64,000 nucleotides of DNA from the NCBI GenBank assembly GCA_019916065.1, contig CM034242.1, forward strand, positions 43,157,010 to 43,221,009. Direction: 5' to 3'. This DNA comes from Vitellaria paradoxa. Lineage: Eukaryota; Streptophyta; Magnoliopsida; Ericales; Sapotaceae. Numbering within the stretch: position 1 is the stretch's first letter; each line of letters starts with the position of its first letter. The notes under the pieces are model-generated. The model was not told the DNA's origin, searched no databases, and worked only from the letters and a program-made list of their open reading frames with translations. Shown here one piece after another: positions 1-10,733 of the stretch. The translations under genes and the position numbers were made by a program.

Positions 1-42
1 TGTCTCCTTGGATACGTTTTTCCAACAAAAGCATCCATATCA
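1..42 (-). repeat. 3' LTR fragment of the gypsy element
   Basis: Bases 11-42 are nearly identical to 5151-5182, the end of the 5' LTR. The rest of this LTR lies before the window. Confidence 0.85.
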
Positions 43-57
43 TCACTCCCCTCTCCG
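43..57 (-). other. Polypurine tract
   Basis: On the minus strand this is GGAGAGGGGAGTGA, purine-rich and directly adjoining the TGATATGG start of the 3' LTR. It primes plus-strand DNA synthesis in LTR elements. It overlaps the end of the pol reading frame, which stays open into the LTR. Confidence 0.8.
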
Positions 58-2892
58 ACACCGAGCTTGCCCTCAAGCGCGAACTCTGGGTAAGCTTGTT
101 TAAAGTCCTCCAATTTCTCCCAAGTAGCATCTTTAGCTGAGGAACCTGCCCACTGAATCAGTAACTCCCTTCGGCCTTTGTTCCACCGTGACTTCACAAG
201 CCGTTGTGGACTAGGCATAATTTTGCCTTCCTTGATTGGTGGTAAGGAAGGAATAGAGGTGGGAGGAGTACCCTTGAATTCCTTCAACAAGGAGATATGG
301 AAGACATCATGAATACGACTCTCCGGGGGCAATTCCAAGCGATAGGCGACAACTCCTATTTTCTTCAGAATCTTGAAAGGTCCATAAAATTTAGGAACAA
401 GCTTGTGAAACCTGCGTTTTGCAACACTTAGCTGGCGGTAAGGTTGGAGCTTCAGCCACACCCAAGTTCCCAGTTCAAAAGACAACTCCCTCCTCTTAGT
501 ATCATGAAAATGCTTCATTCTCTGCTGTGCTTGCACTAAGCGCAACCTGATTTGAGCCCAAAATTCATCCCGCTCCTTCAATACTCGGTCGACTGCATCG
601 ACTCTAGTGCTTCCTTCCACATAAGACAACAACCAGGGTGGCTCCCTACCATAAACCACTTTAAAAGGAGTAGTATGAAGTGAAGAATGGTAGGAAGTAT
701 TATAACAATATTCTGCCCATGGTAACCAATCCACCCAAGACTTCAGCCTATCCCCTACAAAACACCGCAAATACATTTCAATTGTTCTGTTGACCACCTC
801 AGTTTGTCCATCAGTCTGAGGGTGATAAGCAGAAGATAAGGCCAATTTGGTACCGCTCAAATGGAAAAGCTCCTTCCAAAATAAGCTAGTAAAAACCGAA
901 TCCCTATCAGATACAATAGATTCAGGGAGACCATGTAGGCGAAAGATACCTTCAAAGAATGCATGAGCCACACTAATAGCAGAATAAGAATGAGTGAGAG
1001 GCATAAAGTGAGCATATTTTGAGAATCAATCTACCACCACTAATAAGATAGATTTACCTCCCACTTTTGGAAGCCCATTTATGAAATCCATGGAAATATT
1101 TGCCCAGACACTACTTGGGACTTGTCGGGGCTGAAGTAGACTTGCTGGGTGAAGGTTTTCCCATTTATTTTGCTGACATGCCAAACACTTCTGCACAAAA
1201 TCCTTCACTGCACCTTTCATCCCTTTCCAAAAGAAGTTTCCTTTCACTCTCTCTAATGTCTTTTGTATCCCTTCATGTGCCATATTGTGAAAATGAGTTA
1301 GGACCATTTGAATTAGAGGTGAAGTGGGCAGTAAATACACCCGATCAGTGTAGAAAATCAAGCCATCATTGACTCTCTAATCAGCCCCCTCCTTGCCTGC
1401 TGCAACCCGGTGATATAGGTTCTACAATTCATCTACATTGGCAACCTCCTCAATTGTTTCAAATAATGCGATTTTTGGTTGTGACAGTGCATTCAGTTGT
1501 CCTTCATCCTCATCTCTTCTAGATAATGCATCAACTGCAACATCAAGTTTCCAACCTTGTATTCCACCTTGAAAGCATAACCAAGCAATTTACTCATCCA
1601 ATGTTGTTGGGGAGAAATTGTTAGCCTTTGTTCTAGGAAAAATTTAAGACTGTAATAATCAGTCCTAATCAGGAACGCTCTCCCCCATAGGTATGGTCTC
1701 TAGTGTGAGATGGCCTTTGCGAGGCCTATTAGCTCTCTTTCATATGCTGCAAGTTTGAAGTTTTTTTTGGGGGGGGGGGGGTTAACTTGCGGCTAAAGAA
1801 AGCGATTGGATGGCCTTGCTGTTGGAGTCCTGCTCCAATCCTGCACCCTGAAGCGTCACACTCCACGACAAACTCCTCCTCATAATTTGGTAGTTGTAGA
1901 ACTGGAGCAATTGCTAAAGCCTTCTTCAAATTGTTGAAGGCTGTCTTGGCTTCCTCATTCAAATTAAAGGAATTCTTCTTTAACAACCTTGTGAGGGGAG
2001 TTTCTATCTGGCCATAATCTCGAATAAATTTCCTGTAGTATCCTGCTAATCCCAGAAATCCCCTTATAGCTTTAACTGAGTGAGAGGTAGGCCAATCCAC
2101 TAACTGGATCTTACTAGCATCGGCAGATGTACCTGCACCATGGATTATATGTCCCAAATATGCCACCTGGGTTTCCCCAAATGAACGCTTTGATCTTTTC
2201 AAAAATAAGTGGTGAGAAAGTAGTGAATTAAAAACTACTCGAATGCGTTGTATATGTTCCTCCCATGTCCTACTATAGATCAAAATGTCGTCGAAGAAAA
2301 CCAAAACGAATCGCCTGAGATAAGAATGAAATACCTCATTCATTAGGGCTTGAAAAGTCGATGGAGCATTGGTCAACCCGAAAAGCATAACCAAGAACTC
2401 AAAGTGACCATGATGAGTTCTAAACGCGGCCTTCTCCACATCCTCTTTATCCATCCGTATTTGGTGGTAACCTGACCTCAAATCCAACTTAATGAAAAAC
2501 TTTGCTCCATGTAATTCATCTAATAGTTCATCCACCACTGGAATATGAAATTTGTCTTTCACTGTTTGATCATTCAAGGCACGATAGTCAACATAAAATC
2601 TTCACGTTCCTTCTTTCTTTCGAACCAGTAGTACAGGTGAGGAAAACAGGGATCTACTAGTTCAGATTATCCCTTGCTTCAGCATCTCATCATATTGTCT
2701 TTCAATCTCCTCTTTCTGTAAAAAAAGATACCTGTATGGTCTTACCACCACTGGTCCTGTCCCTGGAATGAGAGTAATTCGATGGTCACAATTCCTAGTA
2801 GGAGGGAGGTTAGTTGATTCTTGAAACAAGACAGAATTTTCCTCTAGAAGTTGGTGCAATTCGGCTTGCTCTAGCGGCTGCCCCTGCACCAT
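58..2892 (-). pseudogene. pol: reverse transcriptase, RNase H, integrase, chromodomain (broken)
   Basis: The RT region runs from 2892 to about 1900, with LDLRSGYHQI and the catalytic FFDDILIYS (Asp pair at about 2292-2287). RNase H follows (DASG at about 1850, then TDYYSLKFFLEQ in another frame near 1650). Integrase begins with an HHCC zinc finger (1300-1170: HFHNMAHEG ... CLACQQNK) and the core starts ISMDFINGLPK. After the TGA at 1023-1025 the same frame stays open to the window start and holds the remaining core, including YHPQTDGQTE, and a chromodomain-like segment (LLIQWAGSSAKDATWE, about 80-200). Breaks: TGA at about 2660 and 2608 in RT, a run of 11-13 C shifting RNase H, TAG at about 1702, and the integrase TGA where the family has Arg. 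Several stops are CGA-to-TGA or TGG-to-TGA/TAG changes, as expected from C-to-T decay of methylated DNA. Confidence 0.9.
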
Positions 2893-3813
2893 ATGCAGTC
2901 TCGGCTTGATTTGTTGTACTTGTCCTTGCCACTAAAAGCTCCTCCTTTCCACATTAAAACTCATAGTAAGTGCAGAAAAATCCCATACTATAGGGCCTAG
3001 TATTTGCAGCCATTTAACCCCTAAAACTACATCAAATTCCAACAAAGGTATAACATAAAGATCAGTACAAAATAATTCATCATTAACCTTAAAGGTTATC
3101 CCTTTGCACATTCTTTGGCTTGGTATTTTTGCTCCATCGACTACTGCTACATTCAGCCCTTGTTGTCCCTTCACAACCAACCCAAGCTGCTGAACTGCCT
3201 TATCCCCTATGAAATTATGAGTACTTCCCGAATCTACAAGTACTAATAGGGGCCATTCATCAATTTCAGCTTTGACTTGCATGGTTTGAGTGCTATTTGT
3301 TCCCGTCATGGCATGTAGTGAAATTTTTGGCTCGTCGGTCTCCTCCTCCTCCTTTGTTTCTTCTTCTTTTTGCACTACTTCTATCCAACATAGTCTTTTG
3401 CACTTATGTCTTGCTGTGTATAACTCATCACAGTTGTAACATAGGCCTTGTTCCCTTTTTTCTGCCATCTCAGCTCGGGTAAGCCTCCTTATAAGAGGTG
3501 TTCCCACGCTGTTGGAACTTGTAGCTGATCCCTTGCTATCCGAACTCCCCTTGCTCCCTTGGGAGGCAGTTGGTGCAGAAAAAGAGCTTGACTGCCTCCA
3601 AGAATTCCATGAGGCGGTGGTTTTCTTGCTTTCCACACCTTGTGTAAATTGCATCTTCCTCTCATATGCTCTTACCAAGTTCATGGCAGCCCCTAAATTA
3701 ATAGGATTCTGCATTTCAACATCAATTCTTAGTTCATTAACAAGGCCGGGTGTAAATAGATTTACCTAAAGATCTTTGGGAAGGCCCACTGTCCTTGCTA
3801 ACAAAATTTGAAA

Positions 3814-3833
3814 TTGGTTTTGATATTTCTCTA
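3814..3833. repeat. LINE target-site duplication, left copy
   Basis: A 20-bp direct repeat matching 4030-4049 with one mismatch. It is gag sequence duplicated on insertion. Confidence 0.85.
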
Positions 3834-4029
3834 GAAAGTGTGAAAGTATGGAGATTGTCAGGAGTAGGAGAGGCAGAGGAAGACCCAGGAAAAGTTAGAA
3901 AGAAACTATTAAATATGACATGGCCTACCTAGATCTATCGGAGGACATGGCCCTAAATAGATCTAATTGGCGTCGACAAATCCATATAGCCGACCCTACC
4001 TAGTGGGAAAAGGCTTGGTTTGGTTTGGT
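3834..4029 (+). mobile_element. 5'-truncated LINE (non-LTR) 3' end inserted in gag
   Basis: The plus strand translates to the conserved C-terminal tail of plant L1-type reverse transcriptases: GRGRPRKS, an internal stop, then DMAYLDLSEDMALNRSNWRR and QIHIADPT. It ends in a TTTGG-type repeat tail. It is flanked by direct repeats ttggttttgatatttctcta (3814-3833) and ttggttttgatattcctcta (4030-4049), 19 of 20 identical. These copy the gag target, which reads EYQNQ on both sides. Only about 196 bp of the LINE is present, as usual for 5' truncation in target-primed reverse transcription. Confidence 0.88.
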
Positions 4030-4049
4030 TTGGTTTTGATATTCCTCTA
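4030..4049. repeat. LINE target-site duplication, right copy
   Basis: Partner of 3814-3833. It also forms the junction with the TTTGG repeat tail of the LINE. Confidence 0.85.
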
Positions 4050-4572
4050 CACTCCTTGTTTGTTTCAAATTTGCTAGCTCCCCAACTGGATTGTGGTTCA
4101 AACGGGGACCAAACCACAAGTTGCAATGCTTCTTGAACATTTCCCAATGTAGGACTGGCTCCTCTTGCGCAAATTGAAGGTACCACAATTGCGCTTGCCC
4201 AATCAAGTGGAAAGCCGCCAGTCTCATCTTCTCCTCTTCTGGCATTCTTTGAGTCAAAAAAAAAAATTGTTCACATCTATGGAGCCACACCAATGGATCT
4301 TCAAAGCCATCGTGCGTAGGAAATTCCATCTTGGAATAACATGGCACTGTGTGAGATCTTGATCTTCCTTCATCTCCTTTTCTCCCCTAGATGGCACTGC
4401 CCTATTGCTGCTCTCTACCCCTCTCGGCCCTTCCTTTCTCCTCTCCTAGGCAAGCCTTTCCATCATTTGAATCAGGCCATCAAACTTTTCCTGTATCTCT
4501 ATAAAACACTGTTCTACATGTTGATAAAGGACTGTCAACTCTGGAATGGAATTATTGGTATCGTCCATGGTG

Positions 4573-4588
4573 ACCGGCTTTGATACCG
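4573..4588 (-). other. Primer-binding site (initiator Met tRNA type)
   Basis: On the minus strand it reads GGTATCAAAGCC, a near match to the usual TGGTATCAGAGC site complementary to the 3' end of initiator tRNA-Met. It lies next to the LTR and just before the gag ATG at 4566-4568. Confidence 0.75.
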
Positions 4589-4591
4589 AGT

Positions 4592-5182
4592 TGGTAAGGG
4601 CCCTAGCGTATGATCTCGACAATAGACGATTAGGAGGGAAGTCCACCTCTCTTTCCTTGTTGGTGTTCTTCCTTTTGGAGGAAGAACCTATGTTGAGAAA
4701 GGGTTAGCTAGCTCTTGATAGAGCTAGCCAAAAAAAAAAATCTAAATTTGATAATCTGATTGCCTACTTTATTCATTGATAAAGCTGCCATTATATAGGC
4801 ATAATACATAAGTGTTGATTAAGGAAAGAAATAACAACTCCACCCTAATTAGGTCTCCTATTAGGGTGGGACTCTAATAGGAAAAAAATAGCATAAAATC
4901 AGGAAAGAAACTTTCAAAAAAAATAACTGCTCCTTATGCTAGCAATTTTCCTAATCAGATCCTCCTAATTTTTCTCCTCCCTTGTAGCTATTAATTACCC
5001 TGATTTTTCCTCCCTTTCAGTGGCTAATTACCCTGATTTTTCTCCTCCTTTTTAGTTGTTAATTACCCTAATTTTTCTCCTCCATATCAGCTATTTCACC
5101 CTGATTTTTCTCCTCCCTTTCAGCCGTTAACCATCCCTTTTTTCTCTTTTGATACATTTTTCCAACAAAAGCATTCATATCA
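4592..5182 (-). repeat. 5' LTR of the gypsy element
   Basis: On the plus strand it starts TGGTAAGG and ends CATATCA, giving TG...CA ends. The last 32 bases (5151-5182) match 11-42 at the window start with two differences, which marks the same LTR end on both sides. The left limit is set by the primer-binding site four bases away. It contains about five tandem copies of a 34-35 bp pyrimidine-rich unit at about 4955-5125. Confidence 0.85.
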
Positions 5183-6402
5183 AATTCTTGTGAAGGATCA
5201 TGGATATTTGTGACACATGGCTAGAGGTGAGGTTTTGTTCAAGGATATTGGCAGTTAGTTGAAGTTACTCCATTAACAAGGTGTTAGGCCATTTAGAGGT
5301 GGCTGCCTGGCCATAATATCTATCAGGTCTGTGCCTTTAGCACACCCTAGTGAGCTACCCTCATTGACCTGAACCTTGCATATGTAGCGAGCTTCCACCT
5401 CATTTGAGCCTGTGTAAGCATTTTCATTTGGAGACTTGCAGTTATCTACTGCTACCTCTGTCTCTTCACCCTCCCAAGACTGGCTCCAACGTTCATCCTG
5501 TCCACTTTTGGTGATCTCTCACCAACTCAGTGCCTACCGTACTTATCTAATGGCTCCATATTCATAGAGACTTTCAATCATCAACATTGGGCGTGTCCCT
5601 GATGCTCTATCTTAAGCAAAGACAAACCTTATAAATTAACTGGATAACCTTTTCTATAGGAATTTTGTGTTATACTTGTTTGTATACCATGCCCAACTCT
5701 CTTCCTAAAGTTGGATATTTAGAAATCAATAATACTAGCTTCGCGGTTGTTATGAAATTGATTGTGTCCAAAGATTCACTCACAATTGGCATGTGATTGT
5801 GACATATGGAGTGACAATCTTCTTACTATCATAATCTCAAGCAAAGTGGAGATTGATTTTTTGTATAATTTTGTCTTTTTAGTGGAAAAAAATATCATAA
5901 GATATATAGTGGATGTTAATTATTATAGAATTTCCTAATTGGGTTAGTGTGACTAAATTTGATTTTTAATTTGCAATATCCGTCATGATTCATTTTGTTT
6001 CTGCACTTGTTCTTGCTTAGAAATTTTGGTTTTTGTCCCCATGCCCCCCTCCTCACAAGGATAATACCACATGCAGTTTTTGTGTTGCATTACACTCATT
6101 CTTCCTTGCTTAATGCTGGGGTTTGGGCTTGATGCCTCTATTTTGAGGAGGTTTTTCATTTTTTTTTTTGGGGGGGGGGGGGAGGCGGCAGTCTTGTTGC
6201 TGACTGAGGAAAAAAAAAGGAAAAAAGATATTTTGCCTTATATTAGATTGTTTAAACTCTTCCTATTTATGACAAATAAAAGGGAGGAAATGTTAATCCT
6301 TTTCCCCACGCGCTTACGTTGTGGGTTGAACTGGTTCTTTGTCTGTTTATTACTTTATCTCTTCTGCTCATCCTTTTGGCAAATCCTTCTTGACTTTGAC
6401 AG
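5183..6402. other. Non-coding stretch between gypsy LTR and PTH2 exons
   Basis: No exon or RNA gene could be supported. The segment 5220-5560 is less AT-rich than the rest but has no open frame of note. A T run followed by an 11-12 G run lies at about 6160-6181. If the PTH2 interpretation is right, this is intron sequence ending at the acceptor AG at 6401-6402. Confidence 0.5.
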
Positions 6403-8117
6403 GAAAGGGCAAAATCAATGAACTTACCAACACATGTAACAATTGATGCAGGAAGGACACAAATTGCACCGAGTGAGTTGCAACTTAATTTCCTACACTA
6501 TAGCTTCTCTTAGTTGTGCATTGATTTTGGTAGGAACTGTCTGTTGCATCAGTAGTGGTTTATAAATTCAAAGTTTTCTAGAATGTAGGTGTGGCCATGA
6601 GATTATTGGATGTTGGGAACTTGCTTAGAGCTGTTGATGGAAACTTCTTCAAAGAGCTATAGTTGGTTTAGTTTCATGAGTGAAGTGGCAGGGAGCTAAA
6701 GCTTGACTTTAGCATTCAGGCTTTGTATTGATTAATGAATTTTGATTGGGTCATTGTTTTCAGAACAAGTGGAGTGTGGCAAGTTGAAGTGGGATAGCTT
6801 TGAAATAGTGTTAATAATCTAATTCCAAAACACACTAATTTTGTCAAGTGCACCTTCTATAAAACTTCAGAAGCATATTGCTTCCCCTTTGTTATACGCG
6901 TGCCTAGGTTGTGGGTCGCGTCACGTGTGCTCTTCACCTCATATAAGCAGGTCTAATGAATAAATTTGGCGAATTAGTTATTGAGCAGCAAACGACTCTA
7001 TTTCTCGATTTCGTGCTCAATTGTTCTATAATACCCTACATTGTATATCAAGTCTTTTTCAATTAATACTTGCAACAAATTATAGTTCATTTTTTAAGCC
7101 TGTTATCTAATTTACGTTTGCTAGATGATGTTTCTCACGATTCTTTTCTATTCTTTATCAGATTCAAGGACAGTAATGGCCATCCTTGGTAAGTTCTCGT
7201 TCCTCATATGGGTATTCTTTCATGCGGAAACTCGTGGCATAGTAAATTCAGTTTCTGTTCTGAACTTCTGACAATATAAAGTTTCTTCGTGGCACTCACA
7301 TCATTATCATATTAGTTTATTTTTGTATCTCCAGTTCGTTGGACCGTGTTACACGAGCTCTTTTATTTCCTCCATTTTATTCATGTCTATTGGATATGAC
7401 AAGGGTAAGAGTATGTTATATGTGTCCGATAGCCAAATTGGACATTTAGATCCGTTAATTTTTAACAATTCCTAAAGAGGTTACAACACATATTTGGTGA
7501 TAGAGAAAATTTTATTACCTTTTATGTAGGTGGAATATTAGAATTTCAATTTTTTTTCCTTAAATTCCATTTAATTCCAAATACATTTGTAAACAATTTT
7601 CGCATTTTATATTAATATATTACACAATATATACTATATTTAAATATTCACAACGTGTTTACGCACTGTATCTGATTTTTGGACTCACATTCTAATATTT
7701 TAACATTAAAGTTATGAGGGGGTCCGATATTTGGACATATACTCACGTGACGCTCTTACCGAAACATATCTTGGACTGAGTGCCTATTTAGCAACTGTTA
7801 GCTTCTAGTTACTCACCTTTTTGACTTTTTCTAAAATGACTAAAATTATTTTTTTACATTTTAAATTTCTTTTAAACCATCAAGGACAAATATGTTAAAT
7901 TAACAAAAAGTTAAAAAGTTAGCTTTTTTTTTTTTTTTTTTTCCTTAAACACAGGCCAAAACAAAAAAAAAAAAAAAACTAGTTTTTTTTTAGTAACTAA
8001 CTACAAAAAAATGTTGGCATTTTTACTTTCCACACTACACCTAATTCTCATGTTCATGCATCTGCAGGACCTGCCGACATGGTTGATGATGTCACAGGCG
8101 GACTGAAGCTTTTGTAA
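6403..8117 (+). CDS. PTH2: Peptidyl-tRNA hydrolase 2 (PTH2 family), last three exons
   Basis: Three short GT-AG exons join in frame: 6403-6472 (donor gtgagt), 7162-7188 (donor gtaagt) and 8068-8117 (stop TAA). They encode 48 residues from ERAKSMNLPTHVTIDAGRTQ through IAPNSRTVMA to ILGPADMVDDVTGGLKLL. This is the C-terminal third of PTH2, with the signature DAGRTQIAP and the GP(A)-x-x-D-x-VTG-x-LKLL end. Known of the family: PTH2 hydrolyses peptidyl-tRNA dropped by ribosomes. The N-terminal part with the catalytic segment is not in the window and should lie before position 1, with the gypsy element in an intervening intron. Splice sites and reading phase (70+27+50 nt = 49 codons) are clean, which favours a working gene over a pseudogene. 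A 3' UTR follows, with an aatgaa-type poly(A) signal near 8240-8270. A transcript would be needed to confirm splicing across the retrotransposon. Confidence 0.82.
7784..8040. mobile_element. MITE-like element with terminal T/A-rich arms (family also in DUF604 gene and at 27.3, 41.4, 43.2, 55.6 kb)
   Basis: The segment begins gcaactgttagcttctagtta and ends with the mirrored agtaactaactac, with an internal aaaattattttttta block and a run of about 20 T. The same layout recurs at 17210-17800, 27255-27530, 41330-41508, 43115-43375 and 55530-55740. It lies in the last PTH2 intron. Boundaries are approximate. Confidence 0.5.
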
Positions 8118-8340
8118 CCACCGTTTTGCTTCGTCGGCCGCTGTGGTACCTGTCTTACTGCCGTGAGCTTGCTTGTGTCGGCGCCGGATAAACTGTCTTG
8201 CTGCTGCTATCGTTGGTGGTGATGACGAAAATTTTCTGTAATGAATATTTCATTCCTAATGAATGAAATTGGTCCTTTTAGAACTGAATTCAGGGTTTAA
8301 TTTGCAACCAACTACTAGTGATTGATATGTTGCTTGTAAT
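8118..8340 (+). other. Probable PTH2 3' UTR
   Basis: A GC-richer stretch after the PTH2 stop codon, followed by aatgaatatt and aatgaatgaa that could serve as poly(A) signals (8240-8270). No open reading frame of interest. Confidence 0.45.
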
Positions 8341-8982
8341 GGCCCAATCTCCCAAAACCAGTTGACGCCCATCTGGGATGTTCAGGCGAGAGCAATGCAT
8401 AACCATACTCTACTAGGATGGAAAATATCATGAACTGGGGTTACTTTCTGTTGGAAGGATTTGACGGTGGGAAATAAGTAATATTATGGAATAATATATA
8501 AGTTTAGATGTGATATAAGACTAATTTTTTTATGTGAAATTATTTTTTTGATATTTAATTTATAGAATAAGAGATATAATTCGATAATAGATAATTTTTA
8601 GACCTTTTAACTCTTGTCGTGAAACAAATTCGTAAGGGTTTTGCAATTCTGAGAACAAACGAAATATCAAAATGAGATATGATGGAGTCTACAAAATTAA
8701 TTAACAATTTAATCCTCCCCAATAGTAAATGCACTTAATCAAACACGTACTTAAAATAGAGATGTACAATGATAAAATAATTTTCAAACACTAATAAAAT
8801 AATTCAATGTAAAAAATTAATCACAATTATATATGATTGTATATATAGTTTATGATATTATTTACCTTCGTTATTTGATTCATCTAATCTAAAGTAAACT
8901 AGGAGATATAACATCAGGAGAAATATATATAATTCCATGGAAAAATAAAATGTCAAAACATAATATGATAGGACTTACAGAA

Positions 8983-9515
8983 TTAATAATTTAATGCCAT
9001 CTCATATTCTTCAATCAAACACAACCTAATTGCAAAAATAATAATAATAAATAAAATAAAATAAAATAAAATAAAATAAAATGAAATAAATTGGCACACA
9101 AATTGGGGTTCCAAAGGGCTACAATAAAAAAATAGAGGATCTAAATTTGATTGTACTTTAATGACATATAATTTTTATACTCTGCATTGATTCTGTTCTA
9201 ATAAGATTTTTTTAACTTTTATTCTTTTATTTTGAAAATAATTTTAATAAAATCAAATTGAAACCACTAGATTAAATACAATCAAATCTAGACCTTTCAT
9301 AGGAATAAATAATCTAATGCCATCTCATATTCTTTAATCAAACACAACCTAATTGCAAAAATAAAATAAAATGGCACACAAATTGGGGTTCCAGGGGCTG
9401 TAGTGAAAAGGTTCACTACAGAGTTTTTTAACTTTTATTTTTATTTTGAAAATAATTTTAATTAAATTAAATCGAAATCATTAGATTAAATACAATCAAA
9501 TCTAAACCATTTCTT
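8983..9515. repeat. Tandem duplication, unit about 210-320 bp
   Basis: The block 8983-9300 (starts aataatttaatgccatctca) is repeated at 9306-9515 (aataatctaatgccatctca). Both contain a caaacacaacctaattgcaa segment, cacacaaattggggttcca and a final gattaaatacaatcaaatct. The first copy has an expanded AAAAT microsatellite (about 9053-9082) and extra sequence missing from the second. It lies just outside the MULE. Function not evident. Confidence 0.8.
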
Positions 9516-9582
9516 TTCCACTACAACCCCTTGGAACCCCACAAATTATATGAAAGAGATTAATTAGTTATTACCTAAATAA

Positions 9583-9705
9583 AATAAATTACGTAGACCA
9601 CCTAAACATTTGTGTAATTACATATGAACCCTCTTAACATTTCAAATTTACAAACACTTCATTTATTTTGAAATGTTTGTAACCCAGACCTCCTTCATTC
9701 TATCT
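9583..9705 (+). repeat. MULE terminal inverted repeat, left
   Basis: Inverted partner of 15117-15238. Mismatches are spread along its length, indicating an old insertion. Confidence 0.83.
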
Positions 9706-10733
9706 GTCATTAGGGTTTTACCAAAAAATATTGACATCAACCATAAAGTGTTTTCAAAATACCATTTCTACCCTTTTAATATATGCGAAAGGATTGATAT
9801 ACCCTTTAATTGAAACATTTAACCATTCTATCACGTTTAATCCCTTTCTCCTCCATTTTCGAAGAAGCCGAATCATGAAGTCATAAGAGCTCGATCTCGA
9901 ACGACGATGGAACAAGAAGATAACCAAGGTCCATCGATTTTCTCCGTCATTTGTCTTGAGTAGTTCTCTCTGTGCTAGATCTCTCCATTTATTCGTTTTC
10001 CTCGTCAATTCGGACAACGCCTCATTCCAGTTAGGGTTCTCCATTTTTTTTTTAACAAAGTTCGTTTTATGAAAAGTGCAATAAGGGTTCTCCATTTTTG
10101 TTGGGTTTTAACTTTCATTTGGTATTTTCCTGTGTCGAAAGAAGAATTTGAAGTTAGGTGATGTTGCCCTGGTTCAGTTTGTTAGACATTGCTTTTTATA
10201 TATGGAAGTTTTGTCCATTGTTCTCATAGTTAAGGGTTTTTGGAAGATTATTATTTTTATTGATTTTATTGTGAGTTTGATGTGGGAAACTATGGTGTAA
10301 TGTATAAATTTAGACAGTTTATGTTTGGGGTTCTTTGTTGGATTGATGTCACAGTGATGTCATGTATATGCTTTCTGTATTATTGAAGTAATTTTTGGGA
10401 TTAAAAGTCTAAACGCACTAGTGACCTTGCTAATACAAACAACTCTGAATTTGGGATTGCCTTAACACAACAAAACCTTTTGACCATAACATTGCCTTCT
10501 CCCTGACATATCAACAAAGATTTGGAAAAGTTAAAAAACGTAGTATCTCTATCCTTGTTGTAATGCGATTGTAAGTTAAGATTTTTTTATGTTTTTATGT
10601 TCTTATTTTTCTTTTCTTTTTTTTTTTCCCATCTTTCAAGCCACTATGCTGTGTAGTTATTAGCAATTTTAAGTAATTAGCATAATTTATATACCTCTTT
10701 TGTCTGAATTTTTTTCCCTTATATTATAATAAC

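Larger units (their letters stand above)
2932..4568 (-). pseudogene. gag and aspartic protease region of the gypsy element
   Basis: Gag starts at the ATG at 4566-4568 (MDDTNNSIPEL). The capsid-type Retrotrans_gag region follows at about 4347-4050, in a frame shifted relative to the start, so one indel lies between 4446 and 4347. The reading is then interrupted by a 196-bp LINE. The C-terminal part (3714-2932) contains a CCHC-like zinc knuckle CYNCDELYTARHKC at 3441-3400 and the protease motif LVDSGSTHNFI with its Asp at about 3234. A TAG at about 2929 ends the frame, and the RT frame continues in the same phase. Family knowledge: gag packages the RNA and the DSG protease cleaves the polyprotein. 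It cannot make a full protein. Confidence 0.88.
1..5182 (-). mobile_element. Ty3/gypsy chromovirus-type LTR retrotransposon, decayed, 3' LTR cut by window edge
   Basis: The full order can be read on the minus strand: 5' LTR (4592-5182), primer-binding site, gag with zinc knuckle, aspartic protease, reverse transcriptase, RNase H, integrase, chromodomain, polypurine tract and the first 42 bases of the 3' LTR. Protease-RT-RNase H-integrase order defines Ty3/gypsy, and a chromodomain after the integrase points to a chromovirus; I do not assign the clade. The element is dead. One frameshift lies in gag, a LINE interrupts gag, a TAG separates the gag-protease and RT parts, two TGA codons lie in RT, and an expanded C tract (G tract on the plus strand, about 1770-1782) shifts RNase H. 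A further TGA lies in integrase. The target duplication cannot be tested because the left flank is outside the window. It lies about 1.2 kb upstream of PTH2 3' exons, probably inside that gene's intron. Confidence 0.93.

Noticed and set aside
6071..6421. 116-codon open frame before PTH2
   Set aside because: It overlaps the PTH2 exon in a different frame and includes a G run; the spliced PTH2 reading explains the conserved part.
9754..10095. 113-codon minus-strand open frame near the left MULE end
   Set aside because: No recognisable motif; lies in the sub-terminal region of the element and includes parts of the inverted repeat.
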